DNA of 64,000 nucleotides from UBA10649 sp963755335 (GTDB taxonomy: Bacteria; Actinomycetota; Actinomycetes; S36-B12): NCBI GenBank assembly GCA_963755335.1, contig CAVWJW010000008.1, positions 1,178,001-1,242,000 of the forward strand, read 5' to 3'. Each line of letters opens with the position of its first letter. Within the stretch, counting starts at the first letter, position 1. The notes under the pieces were generated by a model. That model did no database searches and was not told the DNA's origin. It saw only the letters and a program-made list of their open reading frames with translations. The translations under genes and the position numbers were made by a program. Below, one piece after another: positions 10,868 through 19,787 of the stretch.

Positions 10868-12268
10868 GTGCCGCTGAGCATCGTGCCCGGCGAGGACACC
10901 GTCGACCCGATGATCGAGCTGGTCGCCGGGTCGGTTCTCGATCGAAGCCCCAAGGGGATCGCCGCCGCGGTGCACCGCCTGATCCGCGCGGGCAAGCTCG
11001 AGAAGGGCGATCGGCTGCCCACCGTCCGCGACCTCGCCAAGGAGCTGCGGGTCAGCCCGGCCACGGTCAGTGAGGCGTGGCAGGCCCTCGGCGCGGTAGG
11101 GGCGATCCGGGCCCGCGGTCGGGCCGGCACCTTCGTCCAGGACACGGTCGAGCCCACCCGGCCCACCCGGTACCTCGGCATCGGCGGAGCGCCGCTGGCC
11201 GAGGGGATCAACCTCTCCACGGGCACACCCGATCCCGCGCTGCTGCCGCCACTGCGGGAGGCGCTCGAGCGGGTGGTGGCGCACTCGTCGTCGTGGACGA
11301 CCAGCTACCTCGACGACCCCGTGCTGCCCGAGCTCGATGCTCTCCTGCGCGCGAGCTGGCCCTTCGAGCCGGCTCGACTGACCGTCGTGGACGGTGCCCT
11401 CGACGGGCTGACACGAGTGGTGGACCAGGTCGTGCGGCTGGGCGACCGGGTGGCCATGGAGAACCCGGGCTTTCCGCCCCTCATCGACATCCTGGAGCGT
11501 AGCGGCGCCGAGATCCTGCCAGTGGAGCTCGACGACGAAGGCATCGTCCCCGACTCCCTCGAGACCGCGCTGGCCGATGATCCCGTCGCGCTGTTCGTCC
11601 AGCCGCGAGCACAGAACCCGACGGGGGTGAGCATGAGCGTGGGCCGCTGCGCAGCGTTGTCCCGCCTGCTCGCCGCGCATCGCACCCTGATCGTCGAGGA
11701 CGACCACTCCGGCGACATCGCCACCGGCCAGGACGTGAGCCTCGGCCGCTTCCTCCCGGACCGGACGGTTCACATCCGCAGCTATTCGAAGTCGCATGGA
11801 CCAGACCTGCGGATCGCCGCCGTCGGCGGCTCCGCCGATGTGATCGACCCCCTCGTGTCGCGCCGCATGCTGGGTCCGGGCTGGACCAGCCGTCTCCTGC
11901 AGGCGGTGCTCGTCCAGCTCCTCACCGATCCCGCGGCCATCGCCGCGGTCACCCGCGCGCGCTCCACGTATGCGATGCGCAGCCTCGCCGTTCGGGCTGG
12001 ACTCGCCGGCGAGGGCGTCACCAGCACGACCGGCGACGGCATCAACGCATGGGTGGAGGTCGTCGACGAGCGCGCCGCACTGATCGCCCTGGCGGCCATG
12101 GGGGTACGGGTGTCCCCAGGCGCGCCCTTCATGGTCGCCGGCACGCCGAGCAACCACATCCGCGTGACGACGGGGGTGCTGGACGAGCACGATGTGGACC
12201 AGCTGCAGCACGTCATCTCGGCGCTGGCGGCTGCGGCGAAGGCCGGTCCCACCCTGCGTGGGGTCTAG
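10868..12268 (+). CDS. MocR-type transcriptional regulator (GntR HTH + aminotransferase fold)
   Basis: Regulator of 466 residues. A GntR winged helix occupies about residues 25-92 (LPTVRDLAKELRVSPATVSEAWQAL). A fold-type I aminotransferase domain follows, with the NP substrate region (QNPTGVSMS), IVEDDHSGDI and PLP lysine Lys308 (SYSKSHGPDLRIA). MocR proteins sense amino compounds or PLP itself. The GTG at 10868 has AGGAGGG a few bases upstream. It diverges from the pyrimidine operon, and the palindrome at 10783-10798 is its likely site. Because the aminoaldehyde dehydrogenase and polyamine transporter follow on the same strand, it could also control those; the effector (beta-alanine, GABA or polyamine) is unknown. 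Confidence 0.88.
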   Translation: MPLSIVPGEDTVDPMIELVAGSVLDRSPKGIAAAVHRLIRAGKLEKGDRLPTVRDLAKELRVSPATVSEAWQALGAVGAIRARGRAGTFVQDTVEPTRPTRYLGIGGAPLAEGINLSTGTPDPALLPPLREALERVVAHSSSWTTSYLDDPVLPELDALLRASWPFEPARLTVVDGALDGLTRVVDQVVRLGDRVAMENPGFPPLIDILERSGAEILPVELDDEGIVPDSLETALADDPVALFVQPRAQNPTGVSMSVGRCAALSRLLAAHRTLIVEDDHSGDIATGQDVSLGRFLPDRTVHIRSYSKSHGPDLRIAAVGGSADVIDPLVSRRMLGPGWTSRLLQAVLVQLLTDPAAIAAVTRARSTYAMRSLAVRAGLAGEGVTSTTGDGINAWVEVVDERAALIALAAMGVRVSPGAPFMVAGTPSNHIRVTTGVLDEHDVDQLQHVISALAAAAKAGPTLRGV

Positions 12269-12347
12269 GGGACAGGTGAGGGGACACACGCGTCATTTCC
12301 GGCAGTTGACAACGATATCCATGGCTGACGGCACCTTTTACCAAGTT

Positions 12348-12360
12348 TTTCGATTCGAAA
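12348..12360. promoter_or_regulatory. Candidate operator upstream of the aminoaldehyde dehydrogenase
   Basis: TTTCG-ATT-CGAAA is a perfect inverted repeat with a three-base centre. It sits in a locally AT-rich 180-base gap between the MocR gene and the dehydrogenase. Like the palindrome at 10783-10798 it contains a TTCGAA-like core, but a shared binding protein is only a guess. Confidence 0.35.
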
Positions 12361-12451
12361 CCCTTGCCTGACCATGGTTTCCGTGTTTGTATGCCCCGAC
12401 GCTTATGCCGGGTTTCGGCTGTAACGCGCCTACCGCCGAGGAGGTTTGCCC

Positions 12452-13942
12452 GTGACTGATGCCGTCTTCTCCGGTGGCCGGTTCCGCCCGGGAACCTCCG
12501 GAGAGACGTTCGACGTCACGAATCCGGCCGACGGCAGCCTCGTCGAGCGGATGCAGATCGCCAGCGTGGCCGACGTCGAGATGGCGGTCGGGGCTGCGCG
12601 GGAGGCCTTCGGCGACTGGTCGCGGGCCACGCCGTCCGAGCGATCGTCCGCCCTGACCGCGCTGGCGGCACGGCTCCAGACACGGGCCCGCGAGTACGCC
12701 GAGGCCGAGACGCGGCAGACGGGCAAGCCGATCCGGTTGACGACCGAGTTCGACGTTCCCGGCTCCATCGACAACGTCGCGTTCTTCGCCGGCGCGGCCC
12801 GTCACCTCGAGGGCAAGGCCGCGGCCGAATGGGACGGCGTGCACACGTCCATGGTCCGGCGGGAGCCGATCGGCGTCGTGGGCTCGATCGCCCCCTGGAA
12901 CTACCCGCTGCAGATGGCGATGTGGAAGATCCTCCCGGCGATCTCCGCCGGCAACACCATCGTGCTCAAGCCCGCCGAGATGACCCCCCTCACCTCGCTG
13001 ATGCTCGCCGAGGACTGCGTGGCCGCCGGGATCCCCGACGGCGTCGTGAACGTCGTGATGGGAGCCGGCCGCTCGGTCGGCGAGGCCCTCGTCAGCGACC
13101 CTCGCGTCTCGATGGTGTCGTTCACCGGCTCCACGCCGGTCGGCCAGCGCGTCATGGAGCTGGCCACGCGCACCGTCAAGCGCGTGCACCTCGAACTCGG
13201 TGGCAAGGCGCCGTTCGTCGTGTTCGACGACGCGAACCTCGAGGCGGCCGCGCACGGGGCGGTCGCCGGGGCGCTCATCAACACCGGTCAGGACTGCACG
13301 GCAGCGACCCGTGCCTACGTGCAGCGACCCCTCTACGACGCGTTCGTGGCGCTGGCCGCTGAGCTGTTCGACGGCGTGCGCCTCGGCGATCCCATGGACC
13401 CCGCGACCGATCTCGGTCCGCTGGTGTCGGTGCGCCAGCAGCAGGCCGTCGCTGGCTTCGTGGATCGCGCCCGCGGCTACGGGGCCAAGATCGCGGCGGG
13501 GGGCGTCATCCCCGGCGGCGATCTCGCCCCGGGAGCCTTCTACCGGCCGACGCTCGTCACCGACGTCGCGCAGGACTCCGAGATCGCCCGCGACGAGATC
13601 TTCGGCCCGGTGCTGGTCGTCATCCCCTTCGACACCGACGACGAGGGACTCGCCCTGGCCAACGACACGATCTACGGACTGGCGGCGTCGGCCTGGACCA
13701 CGGACATCTTCCGTGGCCTCCGCGCCTCCCGCGAGATCGCCGCAGGCTGCGTGTGGATCAACGACCACATCCCGATCGTCAGCGAGATGCCGCACGGCGG
13801 CTACAAGCAGTCCGGCTTCGGCAAGGACATGTCGGACTACTCATTCGAGGAGTACACCAACGTCAAGCACGTCTCGATGGACATCACGGGCGTGGCCCGA
13901 AAGCCCTGGCACCGCACCATCTTCACCGAACCCACGACGTAG
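12452..13942 (+). CDS. Gamma-aminobutyraldehyde dehydrogenase-like aldehyde dehydrogenase
   Basis: NAD(P)-dependent aldehyde dehydrogenase of 496 residues, predicted to oxidise 4-aminobutyraldehyde to GABA, or guanidinobutyraldehyde to guanidinobutyrate. Motifs are PWNYPLQM, GSTPVG, catalytic Glu248 (HLELGGKAP) and Cys282 (NTGQDCTAATR), so it is a hydrolytic dehydrogenase unlike the CoA-acylating one at 6876-8364. The GTG at 12452 is chosen over the TTG at 12446 because GAGGAGG at 12438-12444 gives seven bases of spacing. It starts the polyamine transporter operon, 26 bases before the binding protein gene. Betaine-aldehyde dehydrogenase activity is an alternative. Confidence 0.85.
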   Translation: MTDAVFSGGRFRPGTSGETFDVTNPADGSLVERMQIASVADVEMAVGAAREAFGDWSRATPSERSSALTALAARLQTRAREYAEAETRQTGKPIRLTTEFDVPGSIDNVAFFAGAARHLEGKAAAEWDGVHTSMVRREPIGVVGSIAPWNYPLQMAMWKILPAISAGNTIVLKPAEMTPLTSLMLAEDCVAAGIPDGVVNVVMGAGRSVGEALVSDPRVSMVSFTGSTPVGQRVMELATRTVKRVHLELGGKAPFVVFDDANLEAAAHGAVAGALINTGQDCTAATRAYVQRPLYDAFVALAAELFDGVRLGDPMDPATDLGPLVSVRQQQAVAGFVDRARGYGAKIAAGGVIPGGDLAPGAFYRPTLVTDVAQDSEIARDEIFGPVLVVIPFDTDDEGLALANDTIYGLAASAWTTDIFRGLRASREIAAGCVWINDHIPIVSEMPHGGYKQSGFGKDMSDYSFEEYTNVKHVSMDITGVARKPWHRTIFTEPTT

Positions 13943-13968
13943 AACAACGCGAAGGACGAAGGACTCAG

Positions 13969-15192
13969 ATGACTGCTCAGCGCCCACCCGTCCCGGCCGA
14001 ACTGGCCGGAGCCATGCGTTCCGCGGTATCGCGGCGCAGGCTGCTGCAGGCGGCAGGACTCGGCGGGGTGGCTCTGGCGGCAGCGGCCTGCGGAGCCACG
14101 GCCCCCGAGTCGGCGAACGCCTCGGGAACGCCGTCGGCGGCCACGCAGCCTGACAAGTCTGACTCGGAGAAGGCGGTGAACTGGTCGAACTGGCCGCTGT
14201 ACATCGACGTCGACGACGCGACCAGCAGCCGGCCGTCCCTCGACGCCTTCCAGAAGGAGACCGGGATCGCGGTCACCTACACCGAGGATGTCAACGACAA
14301 CAGTGAGTTCTTCGCGAAGGTCCGCACGCAGCTGGAGCAGGGCCAGGACATCGGCCGCGACCTCGTCGTCCTGACCGACTGGATGGCCGGCCTGTGGATC
14401 TCCAGTGGCTTCGTCGAGAAGCTGGACAAGGCCGAGATCCCCAACTCGAAGAACCTGATCGCCAAGCTGCAGCACGTGGCGTTCGACCCCAATCGCGACT
14501 ACAGCCTGCCGTGGCAGTCCGGCTTCGGCTGCCTGGGCTGGAACAAGGCCAAGCTCAAGGAGCTCACCGGCAGCGATCAGATGACGTCGGTGTCGGAGCT
14601 CTTCAACCCGGCGCTGAAGGGACGCGTGACAGTCCTCTCCGAGATGCGCGACACCATGGGCATCCTGATGGGCTACCAGGGGAACGACCCGTCGCAGTTC
14701 ACCGAGGACCAGTTCTACTCGGCGATCGACCTGCTGACGCAGCAGGTCGACAACGGCCAGATCCGACAGGTCACGGGCAACGACTACGCCGGGTCGTTGG
14801 AGAGCGGTGACGTCATCGCGGTCATCGGCTGGTCGGGCGACATGATCCAGCTCGGCGCCGACTTCGCGATTGCGCTGCCCGAGACCGGGGGCACGCTGTG
14901 GACCGACAACATGCTGATCCCGGCGATGGCGGCGCACAAGAAGAACGCCGAGCAGGTGATGAACTACTACTACGACCCGACGGTCGCAGCGACGGTTGCG
15001 GCGTACGTTCAGTACATCTGCCCCGTCCAGGGCGCGCAGGAAGCGATGAAGTCGATCGATCCGACGTTGGTCGACAACCAGTGGATCTTCCCGACCGAGG
15101 CCACGCTGAGCAACTCATACGTGTTCATGCCACTCACCGTCGACCAGAACGATCAGTACCAGCGTGCCTTCCAGAAGGCCATTGGCAACTAG
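13969..15192 (+). CDS. potD: Spermidine/putrescine ABC transporter substrate-binding protein (Tat lipoprotein)
   Basis: Periplasmic-type polyamine-binding protein of 407 residues. The N terminus carries a twin-arginine motif (SRRRLLQ, Arg22-Arg23) and lipobox AAAC (Cys41), suggesting Tat export and lipid anchoring. The mature part has the PotD-like opening VNWSNWPLYID and later DLVVLTDWMAGLWISSGFVE and IPAMAAHKKNAEQVMNYY. It is followed by ATPase and two permease genes in the standard potDABC-like order. The exact ligand (putrescine, spermidine or agmatine) cannot be read from the sequence; linkage to an agmatinase-like gene supports diamines. Confidence 0.9.
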   Translation: MTAQRPPVPAELAGAMRSAVSRRRLLQAAGLGGVALAAAACGATAPESANASGTPSAATQPDKSDSEKAVNWSNWPLYIDVDDATSSRPSLDAFQKETGIAVTYTEDVNDNSEFFAKVRTQLEQGQDIGRDLVVLTDWMAGLWISSGFVEKLDKAEIPNSKNLIAKLQHVAFDPNRDYSLPWQSGFGCLGWNKAKLKELTGSDQMTSVSELFNPALKGRVTVLSEMRDTMGILMGYQGNDPSQFTEDQFYSAIDLLTQQVDNGQIRQVTGNDYAGSLESGDVIAVIGWSGDMIQLGADFAIALPETGGTLWTDNMLIPAMAAHKKNAEQVMNYYYDPTVAATVAAYVQYICPVQGAQEAMKSIDPTLVDNQWIFPTEATLSNSYVFMPLTVDQNDQYQRAFQKAIGN

Positions 15193-15243
15193 CCGCATTC
15201 GGGGCGTCACCAGGCAGCAAGCATCTAGGCGAAAGAGGATTCG

Positions 15244-16438
15244 GTGGCTACAAGCAATGGCAAGCGTCAGGTCGAGGACCTGCACCTGCGCAACCTGACG
15301 AAGAAGTTCGGCGAACTCGCCGCGGTCGACGACCTGACGCTGACCATCCCGGCGGGCTCGTTCTTCGCGCTCCTCGGTGCGTCGGGCTGCGGGAAGACAA
15401 CGACGCTGCGCATGGTCGCCGGGCTTGAGGACCCCACGTCGGGAACGATCAGCATCGGCGACAAGGACATCACCGACCTGCGCGCCTTCGAGCGTCCGGT
15501 CAACACGGTGTTCCAGTCCTACGCCCTGTTCCCGCACCTCGACATCTTCGAGAACGTCGCCTTCGGACTGCGTCGACGCGGAGTCAAGGACGTCACCAAG
15601 CAGGTCGAGCAGATCCTCGACCTCGTGGAGCTGAGTCCCATGGCCCGCCGCAAGCCGACGCAGCTGTCCGGCGGGCAGCAGCAGCGCGTGGCCGTGGCCC
15701 GGGCGCTGATCAACCAGCCCGACGTGCTGCTGCTGGACGAGCCGCTCGGCGCGCTCGACCTCAAGCTCCGTCGGCAGATGCAGATCGAGCTCAAGCGCAT
15801 CCAGACCGAGGTCGGCACCACGTTCGTGCACGTCACGCACGACCAGGAGGAGGCCATGACGATGGCCGACACGGTTGCCGTCATGAACGCCGGGCACATC
15901 GAGCAGATGGGGCACCCGGCGGACATCTATGAGCTGCCGCGAACGGTGTTCGTGGCCAACTTCCTCGGCCAGTCCAACCTGTTCCAGGGGCAGAAGTCAG
16001 GGACGTCGGGCGACGACATCGTCGTGTCGGCGCATGGCGCAGAACTTCATGCTGCCGACCGATCGGTCGTTCGCCGGGGGCAACAGCGTGATCGTCGGCG
16101 CACGACCGGAGAAGATGCGGGTGCTCGACGAGGTCGATGCGCACCAGATTCCCGAGCACCACAACCGGATCAGCGGTCGCGTCACGGATGTCTCCTACAT
16201 GGGTGTCTCGACCCAGTACCTGGTCATGACGCCCTGGGAGCAGGAAGTCATCGTGTTCGAGCAGAACGTCGTCGTGGGTGACCGCTGCGAGGTCGGTGAT
16301 CCCGTGGTCGTCCACTGGTCGCCCAAGCACACCTTCGGGCTCGACGGCTCGAGCGGCACCAACGTCGGCGTGGATCCCGAGGTCCTCGCTCTCGAGGCAG
16401 TCAACCAGGCCCTCGCCGCTGACATCGCGGAGGCCTGA
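15244..16438 (+). CDS. potA: Spermidine/putrescine ABC transporter ATP-binding protein, frameshifted
   Basis: ATPase of the polyamine importer. Walker A GASGCGKTT (about residues 45-53), signature LSGGQQQR, Walker B VLLLDEPLGALD and switch VTHDQEEA are intact. The C-terminal TOBE region (VIVGARPEKMRVL... VVHWSPKHTFGLDG) is in a different frame because of one extra base near 16039-16043. Deleting it joins VVSAHGA to NFMLPTDRSFAGGNSV and gives about 397 residues. The GTG at 15244 follows a GAGG. The stop at 16436-16438 is two bases before the permease start. Confidence 0.9.
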
Positions 16439-16440
16439 CC

Positions 16441-17337
16441 ATGGCCCATGTTGTCCCAACGGCGGGCGTTTCGGCGTCGCCGTCCGTGGTGGCCCAGCGC
16501 CGCTCGCGAACCGGCTACGTCCTGCTCCTGCCGGGAATGGCGTGGCTGGCGATCTTCTTCGCCATCCCGCTCGTCACCCTGTTCGCCACGAGCCTGCAGA
16601 GCCCGGTCGAGGGGAAGACGGGCCGGTACCAGCCCGGCCTCCAGTTCAGCAACTACTCGGACGCCATCGCCCAGTACTGGCCGCAGTTCCTTCGGTCGTT
16701 CCTGTACGCCGGCGTCGCAACAGTCCTTGCCCTGGTCATCGCGTACCCCCTCGCTTACTTCATCGCGTTCAAGGCGGGCAGGTGGCGCTCGCTCATGCTC
16801 GTCCTTGTCGTGGCGCCCTCCTTCGCCTCGTTCCTGCTGCGCACCTATGCGTGGAAGACGATCCTCGCCGACGAGAGCCCGATCACGAGGTTCCTGAACA
16901 CGCTGCACCTGCTGCCCGACGGCCGAATTCTCAACACGTGGATCGCCGTCGTTGCCGGCCTCACCTACAACTTCCTGCCCTTCATGATCCTGCCCCTGTA
17001 CGCGGCACTGGAGAAGATCGACCCACGCCTCATCGAGGCTGCCGGCGACCTTTACGCGTCGCCCCGGAAGGCCTTCTGGCGCATCACGTGGCCGCTGTCG
17101 ATGCCTGGCGTAGTCGCCGGAACGCTGCTGACGTTCATCCCGGCCGCAGGCGACTACATCAACGCACAACTGCTCGGGTCGGCGAAGAACCGCATGATCG
17201 GTAACGCCATCCAGACGAACTTCATCGAGTTCCGCGACTACCCGACGGCTAGCGCCCTGTCGTTCATCCTGATGGCGGCCATCCTGGTGCTCGTCTTCAC
17301 GTATATCCGGCGTGCCGGAACGGAGGACCTGGTCTGA
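16441..17337 (+). CDS. potB: Spermidine/putrescine ABC transporter permease PotB-like
   Basis: Membrane permease of 298 residues with about six transmembrane segments, starting after a short polar N terminus (RRSRTGYVLLLPGMAWLAIF). The coupling loop DPRLIEAAGDLYASPRKAFW is the EAA motif of the polyamine permease family. The TGA at 17335-17337 overlaps the ATG of the next permease by one base. It acts with the PotC-like protein and the PotA-like ATPase. Confidence 0.9.
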   Translation: MAHVVPTAGVSASPSVVAQRRSRTGYVLLLPGMAWLAIFFAIPLVTLFATSLQSPVEGKTGRYQPGLQFSNYSDAIAQYWPQFLRSFLYAGVATVLALVIAYPLAYFIAFKAGRWRSLMLVLVVAPSFASFLLRTYAWKTILADESPITRFLNTLHLLPDGRILNTWIAVVAGLTYNFLPFMILPLYAALEKIDPRLIEAAGDLYASPRKAFWRITWPLSMPGVVAGTLLTFIPAAGDYINAQLLGSAKNRMIGNAIQTNFIEFRDYPTASALSFILMAAILVLVFTYIRRAGTEDLV

Positions 17338-18185
17338 TGAGATGGCTGCGTAAGAACCTCCTGCGGATCATTGCGATCCTCGTGCTCGTCTACCTGTTCA
17401 TCCCCATCTCGGTCATCATGGTGCTGAGCTTCAACCACCCGGTGGGCAAGTTCAACCTCAAGTGGAACGAGTTCTCCACGGATGCCTGGACGAACCTGTG
17501 CGGCGTGCCCGGCGTGTGCTCGTCCTTCGTGACGAGCATCGAGATCGGGCTGCTCGCAACGATCTTCGCCACCGTCCTGGGCACGATGATCGCGTTCGCC
17601 CTCGTGCGCTACCGGTTCCGCGGGCGCAGCACGACCAACCTGCTGATCTTCCTCCCGATGGCGACCCCTGAGGTCGTGATGGGCGCCAGCCTGCTGGCGC
17701 TGTTCCTCAACATGCGCTTCCCGCTGGGCTTCGGAACCGTCATGGTCGCGCACATCATGTTCATCATCTCGTTCGTGGTGGTCACCGTGAAGGCACGCCT
17801 GCAGGGCCTGGACCCACGACTCGAGGAGGCGGCGCGCGACCTCTACGCGGATCCGCGGTCGACGTTCCGATACGTCACGTTCCCCCTGGTGCTGCCCGGA
17901 ATCCTGGGTGCGGCACTGCTGGGCTTCTCGCTGTCCTTCGACGACTTCATCATCAGCTACTTCAATGCCGGCACGCTGGTGACGTTCCCGATCTTCATCT
18001 GGGGAGCCGCACAGCGCGGCATCCCGGTCCAGGTGAACGCGCTCGCCACGCTGGTGTTCCTCATCGCGCTGGCCATCGTCCTGGGCGGCCAGTACATCAA
18101 CCACCGACGACGCCGGAAGCTCGAGGCACCGCTTACCGTTCCCACGGCACCGCCCATCGCGGCCGACGCGATGTCGCGCTCCTAG
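17337..18185 (+). CDS. potC: Spermidine/putrescine ABC transporter permease PotC-like
   Basis: Second permease, 282 residues, about six membrane segments. The EAA-type loop DPRLEEAARDLYADPRSTFRYV is followed by SLSFDDFIISYFNAG, characteristic of PotC/PotI proteins. It begins at the ATG overlapping the potB stop. It is the last transporter gene; 136 bases separate it from the FAD oxidoreductase, and that gap appears able to fold. Confidence 0.9.
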   Translation: MRWLRKNLLRIIAILVLVYLFIPISVIMVLSFNHPVGKFNLKWNEFSTDAWTNLCGVPGVCSSFVTSIEIGLLATIFATVLGTMIAFALVRYRFRGRSTTNLLIFLPMATPEVVMGASLLALFLNMRFPLGFGTVMVAHIMFIISFVVVTVKARLQGLDPRLEEAARDLYADPRSTFRYVTFPLVLPGILGAALLGFSLSFDDFIISYFNAGTLVTFPIFIWGAAQRGIPVQVNALATLVFLIALAIVLGGQYINHRRRRKLEAPLTVPTAPPIAADAMSRS

Positions 18186-18192
18186 CGGGTAG

Positions 18193-18317
18193 ACTCCGAA
18201 GGCGCACAGCACGTGCGGTACCGAGGGGCGGCACGACCGCTCACGCTGTCGAAGGGACTGGTGGGACGACGAGGCACGTAGGCCTCGCTATCCGCGATCA
18301 CCGTCCTCTTCGGGAGT
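18193..18317 (+). promoter_or_regulatory. Potentially structured leader enclosing the ribosome binding site of the FAD oxidoreductase
   Basis: Segment 18193-18201 (ACUCCGAAG) can pair with 18308-18317 (CUUCGGGAGU, one bulged G). The helix closes a 125-base region and buries the Shine-Dalgarno GGGAG (18312-18316). Inside are smaller stems: CGCAC/GUGCG (18204-18217), GCGG/CCGC (around 18229-18241) and CGAGGC/GCCUCG (around 18270-18287). This is the layout of translational control such as a riboswitch, but it matches no family I can name. A TAGACT -10 candidate at 18190-18195 would start transcription near 18202 and remove the 5' arm, so the helix would form only on read-through from potC. Confidence 0.4.
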
Positions 18318-18321
18318 TCCC

Positions 18322-19740
18322 ATGTTCTTCAGCAACAGCCCCACCGAGGCCGCGCGGCGTGCCCTCGACGGGACCCGTCATTCGGCCTACTGGCTAGATC
18401 GCCCGGATCGTCCCGGCGCGACCGTCGAACAGGTCGGCAGCGAGCACGTCGACCTTGTCGTGGTCGGCGGCGGTTTCACCGGCCTGTGGACGGCATTGCT
18501 CGCCAAGCAGGCCGAGCCAGGCCGTTCCGTCCTCCTCGTCGAGGGCGGACGCATCGCCGAGGGTGCGTCGGGTCGCAACGGCGGGTTCGTGTCGGCGTCG
18601 CTGACCCATGGCCTGGCCAACGGACTCGAGCGCTGGCCGGACGAGATGCCGCAACTTCTGCGCCTGGGTCACGAGAACCTCGACGCCATCGAGAGCACCA
18701 TCCGCGAGTTCGGGATCGAGTGCGACTTCGTGCGCACCGGCGAGATCGACGTCGCCGTGGAGCCGCACCAGCTGACGGCGATCGAGGAGGCGGTAGTCAA
18801 GGCCCAGGTGCTGGGCCAGGACGTCCAGCTGCTCAGCGCGGAGGATGTCCGCAAGCGCCTCGACTCCGACTCGTTCCTCGGCGGGCTGCACGACACGACG
18901 GGTGTCGCCCTCGTCGACCCGGCGCGGCTGGCCTGGGGCCTGCGGCAGGCATGCATCGACAGCGGGGTCATCGTGCGCGAGCGCACTCCGGTGAGCGGGA
19001 TCGCCCTCAGCGGTGACCACATGGTTGTCACGACGAGGCGCGGCAGCATCCGTGCCCGCAAGGTTGCCTTGGCCACGAATGCGTATCCGCCCCTGCTGCG
19101 CCGACTGCAGCACTACGTCGTGCCCGTGTACGACTACGTGCTCATGACTGAGCCGCTGACCGACCGTCAGTGGTCGGCGATCGGCTGGAGCGGGCGCGAG
19201 GGGTTCAGTGACGCCGGGAACCTGTTCCACTACTACCGGACCACCGATGACGGCCGGATCCTGTGGGGCGGGTACGACGCGGTGTATCACCGCGGCAACG
19301 GATTCGGGCCGCGCTTCGAGAACAGCGACGAGTCCTATGAACGTCTCGCGACGCACTTCCTTCAGACCTTCCCGGCCCTGGCCGACATCCGCTTCTCGCA
19401 TGCCTGGGGCGGCGCCATCGACACGTGCTCGCGCTTCAGTGCCTTCTGGGGGACCGCGCACGGCGGCCGGACCGCGTACGTCGCGGGCTACACCGGTCTC
19501 GGAGTTGGGGCCTCCCGGTTCGGTGCGGCGACGATGCTGGACCTCCTCGATGGCCGTCAGACGGAGCGCACCGCGTTGGAGATGGTCCGCACGAAGCCGC
19601 TGCCCTTCCCGCCCGAGCCGATGCGCTCGTGGGCGATCGGCCTGACGACGTCGTCGATCCAGAAGGCCGACGAGAACGGCGGCCGCCGAGACCTGTGGCT
19701 GCGGACCCTTGACCGGCTCGGCCTGGGGTTCGACTCGTGA
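18322..19740 (+). CDS. FAD-dependent amine oxidoreductase (DAO / PuuB-like)
   Basis: D-amino-acid-oxidase-fold flavoprotein of 472 residues. The dinucleotide motif is VVVGGGFTGLWTA (Gly49-Gly54), followed by EGGRIAEGASGRNGGF, typical of gamma-glutamylputrescine oxidase-like enzymes, and a C-terminal AGYTGLGVGASRFGA FAD contact. It likely oxidises a polyamine, a gamma-glutamylated polyamine or agmatine to the aldehyde used by the dehydrogenase at 12452-13942. No glutamine-synthetase-like (PuuA) gene is in the window, so the free amine may be the substrate. The SD GGGAG lies five bases before the ATG. Confidence 0.82.
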   Translation: MFFSNSPTEAARRALDGTRHSAYWLDRPDRPGATVEQVGSEHVDLVVVGGGFTGLWTALLAKQAEPGRSVLLVEGGRIAEGASGRNGGFVSASLTHGLANGLERWPDEMPQLLRLGHENLDAIESTIREFGIECDFVRTGEIDVAVEPHQLTAIEEAVVKAQVLGQDVQLLSAEDVRKRLDSDSFLGGLHDTTGVALVDPARLAWGLRQACIDSGVIVRERTPVSGIALSGDHMVVTTRRGSIRARKVALATNAYPPLLRRLQHYVVPVYDYVLMTEPLTDRQWSAIGWSGREGFSDAGNLFHYYRTTDDGRILWGGYDAVYHRGNGFGPRFENSDESYERLATHFLQTFPALADIRFSHAWGGAIDTCSRFSAFWGTAHGGRTAYVAGYTGLGVGASRFGAATMLDLLDGRQTERTALEMVRTKPLPFPPEPMRSWAIGLTTSSIQKADENGGRRDLWLRTLDRLGLGFDS

Positions 19741-19775
19741 CGAGCGAACCGACGACCCGGCACCGGTCCGGCGGA

Positions 19776-19781
19776 TAGATT
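19776..19781 (+). promoter_or_regulatory. -10 element TAGATT of a leaderless promoter for the agmatinase-like gene
   Basis: TAGATT, six bases, then the ATG at 19788. This allows transcription independent of the upstream oxidoreductase gene. Confidence 0.45.
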
Positions 19782-19787
19782 CCGACC

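Noticed and set aside
18226..18276. Two ACGA tetranucleotides resembling guanidine-II (mini-ykkC) hairpin loops
   Set aside because: Only the first lies in a stem (GCGG/CCGC, loop one base too long). The second, in GGGACGACG, has no complementary flanks, so the two-hairpin architecture is absent.
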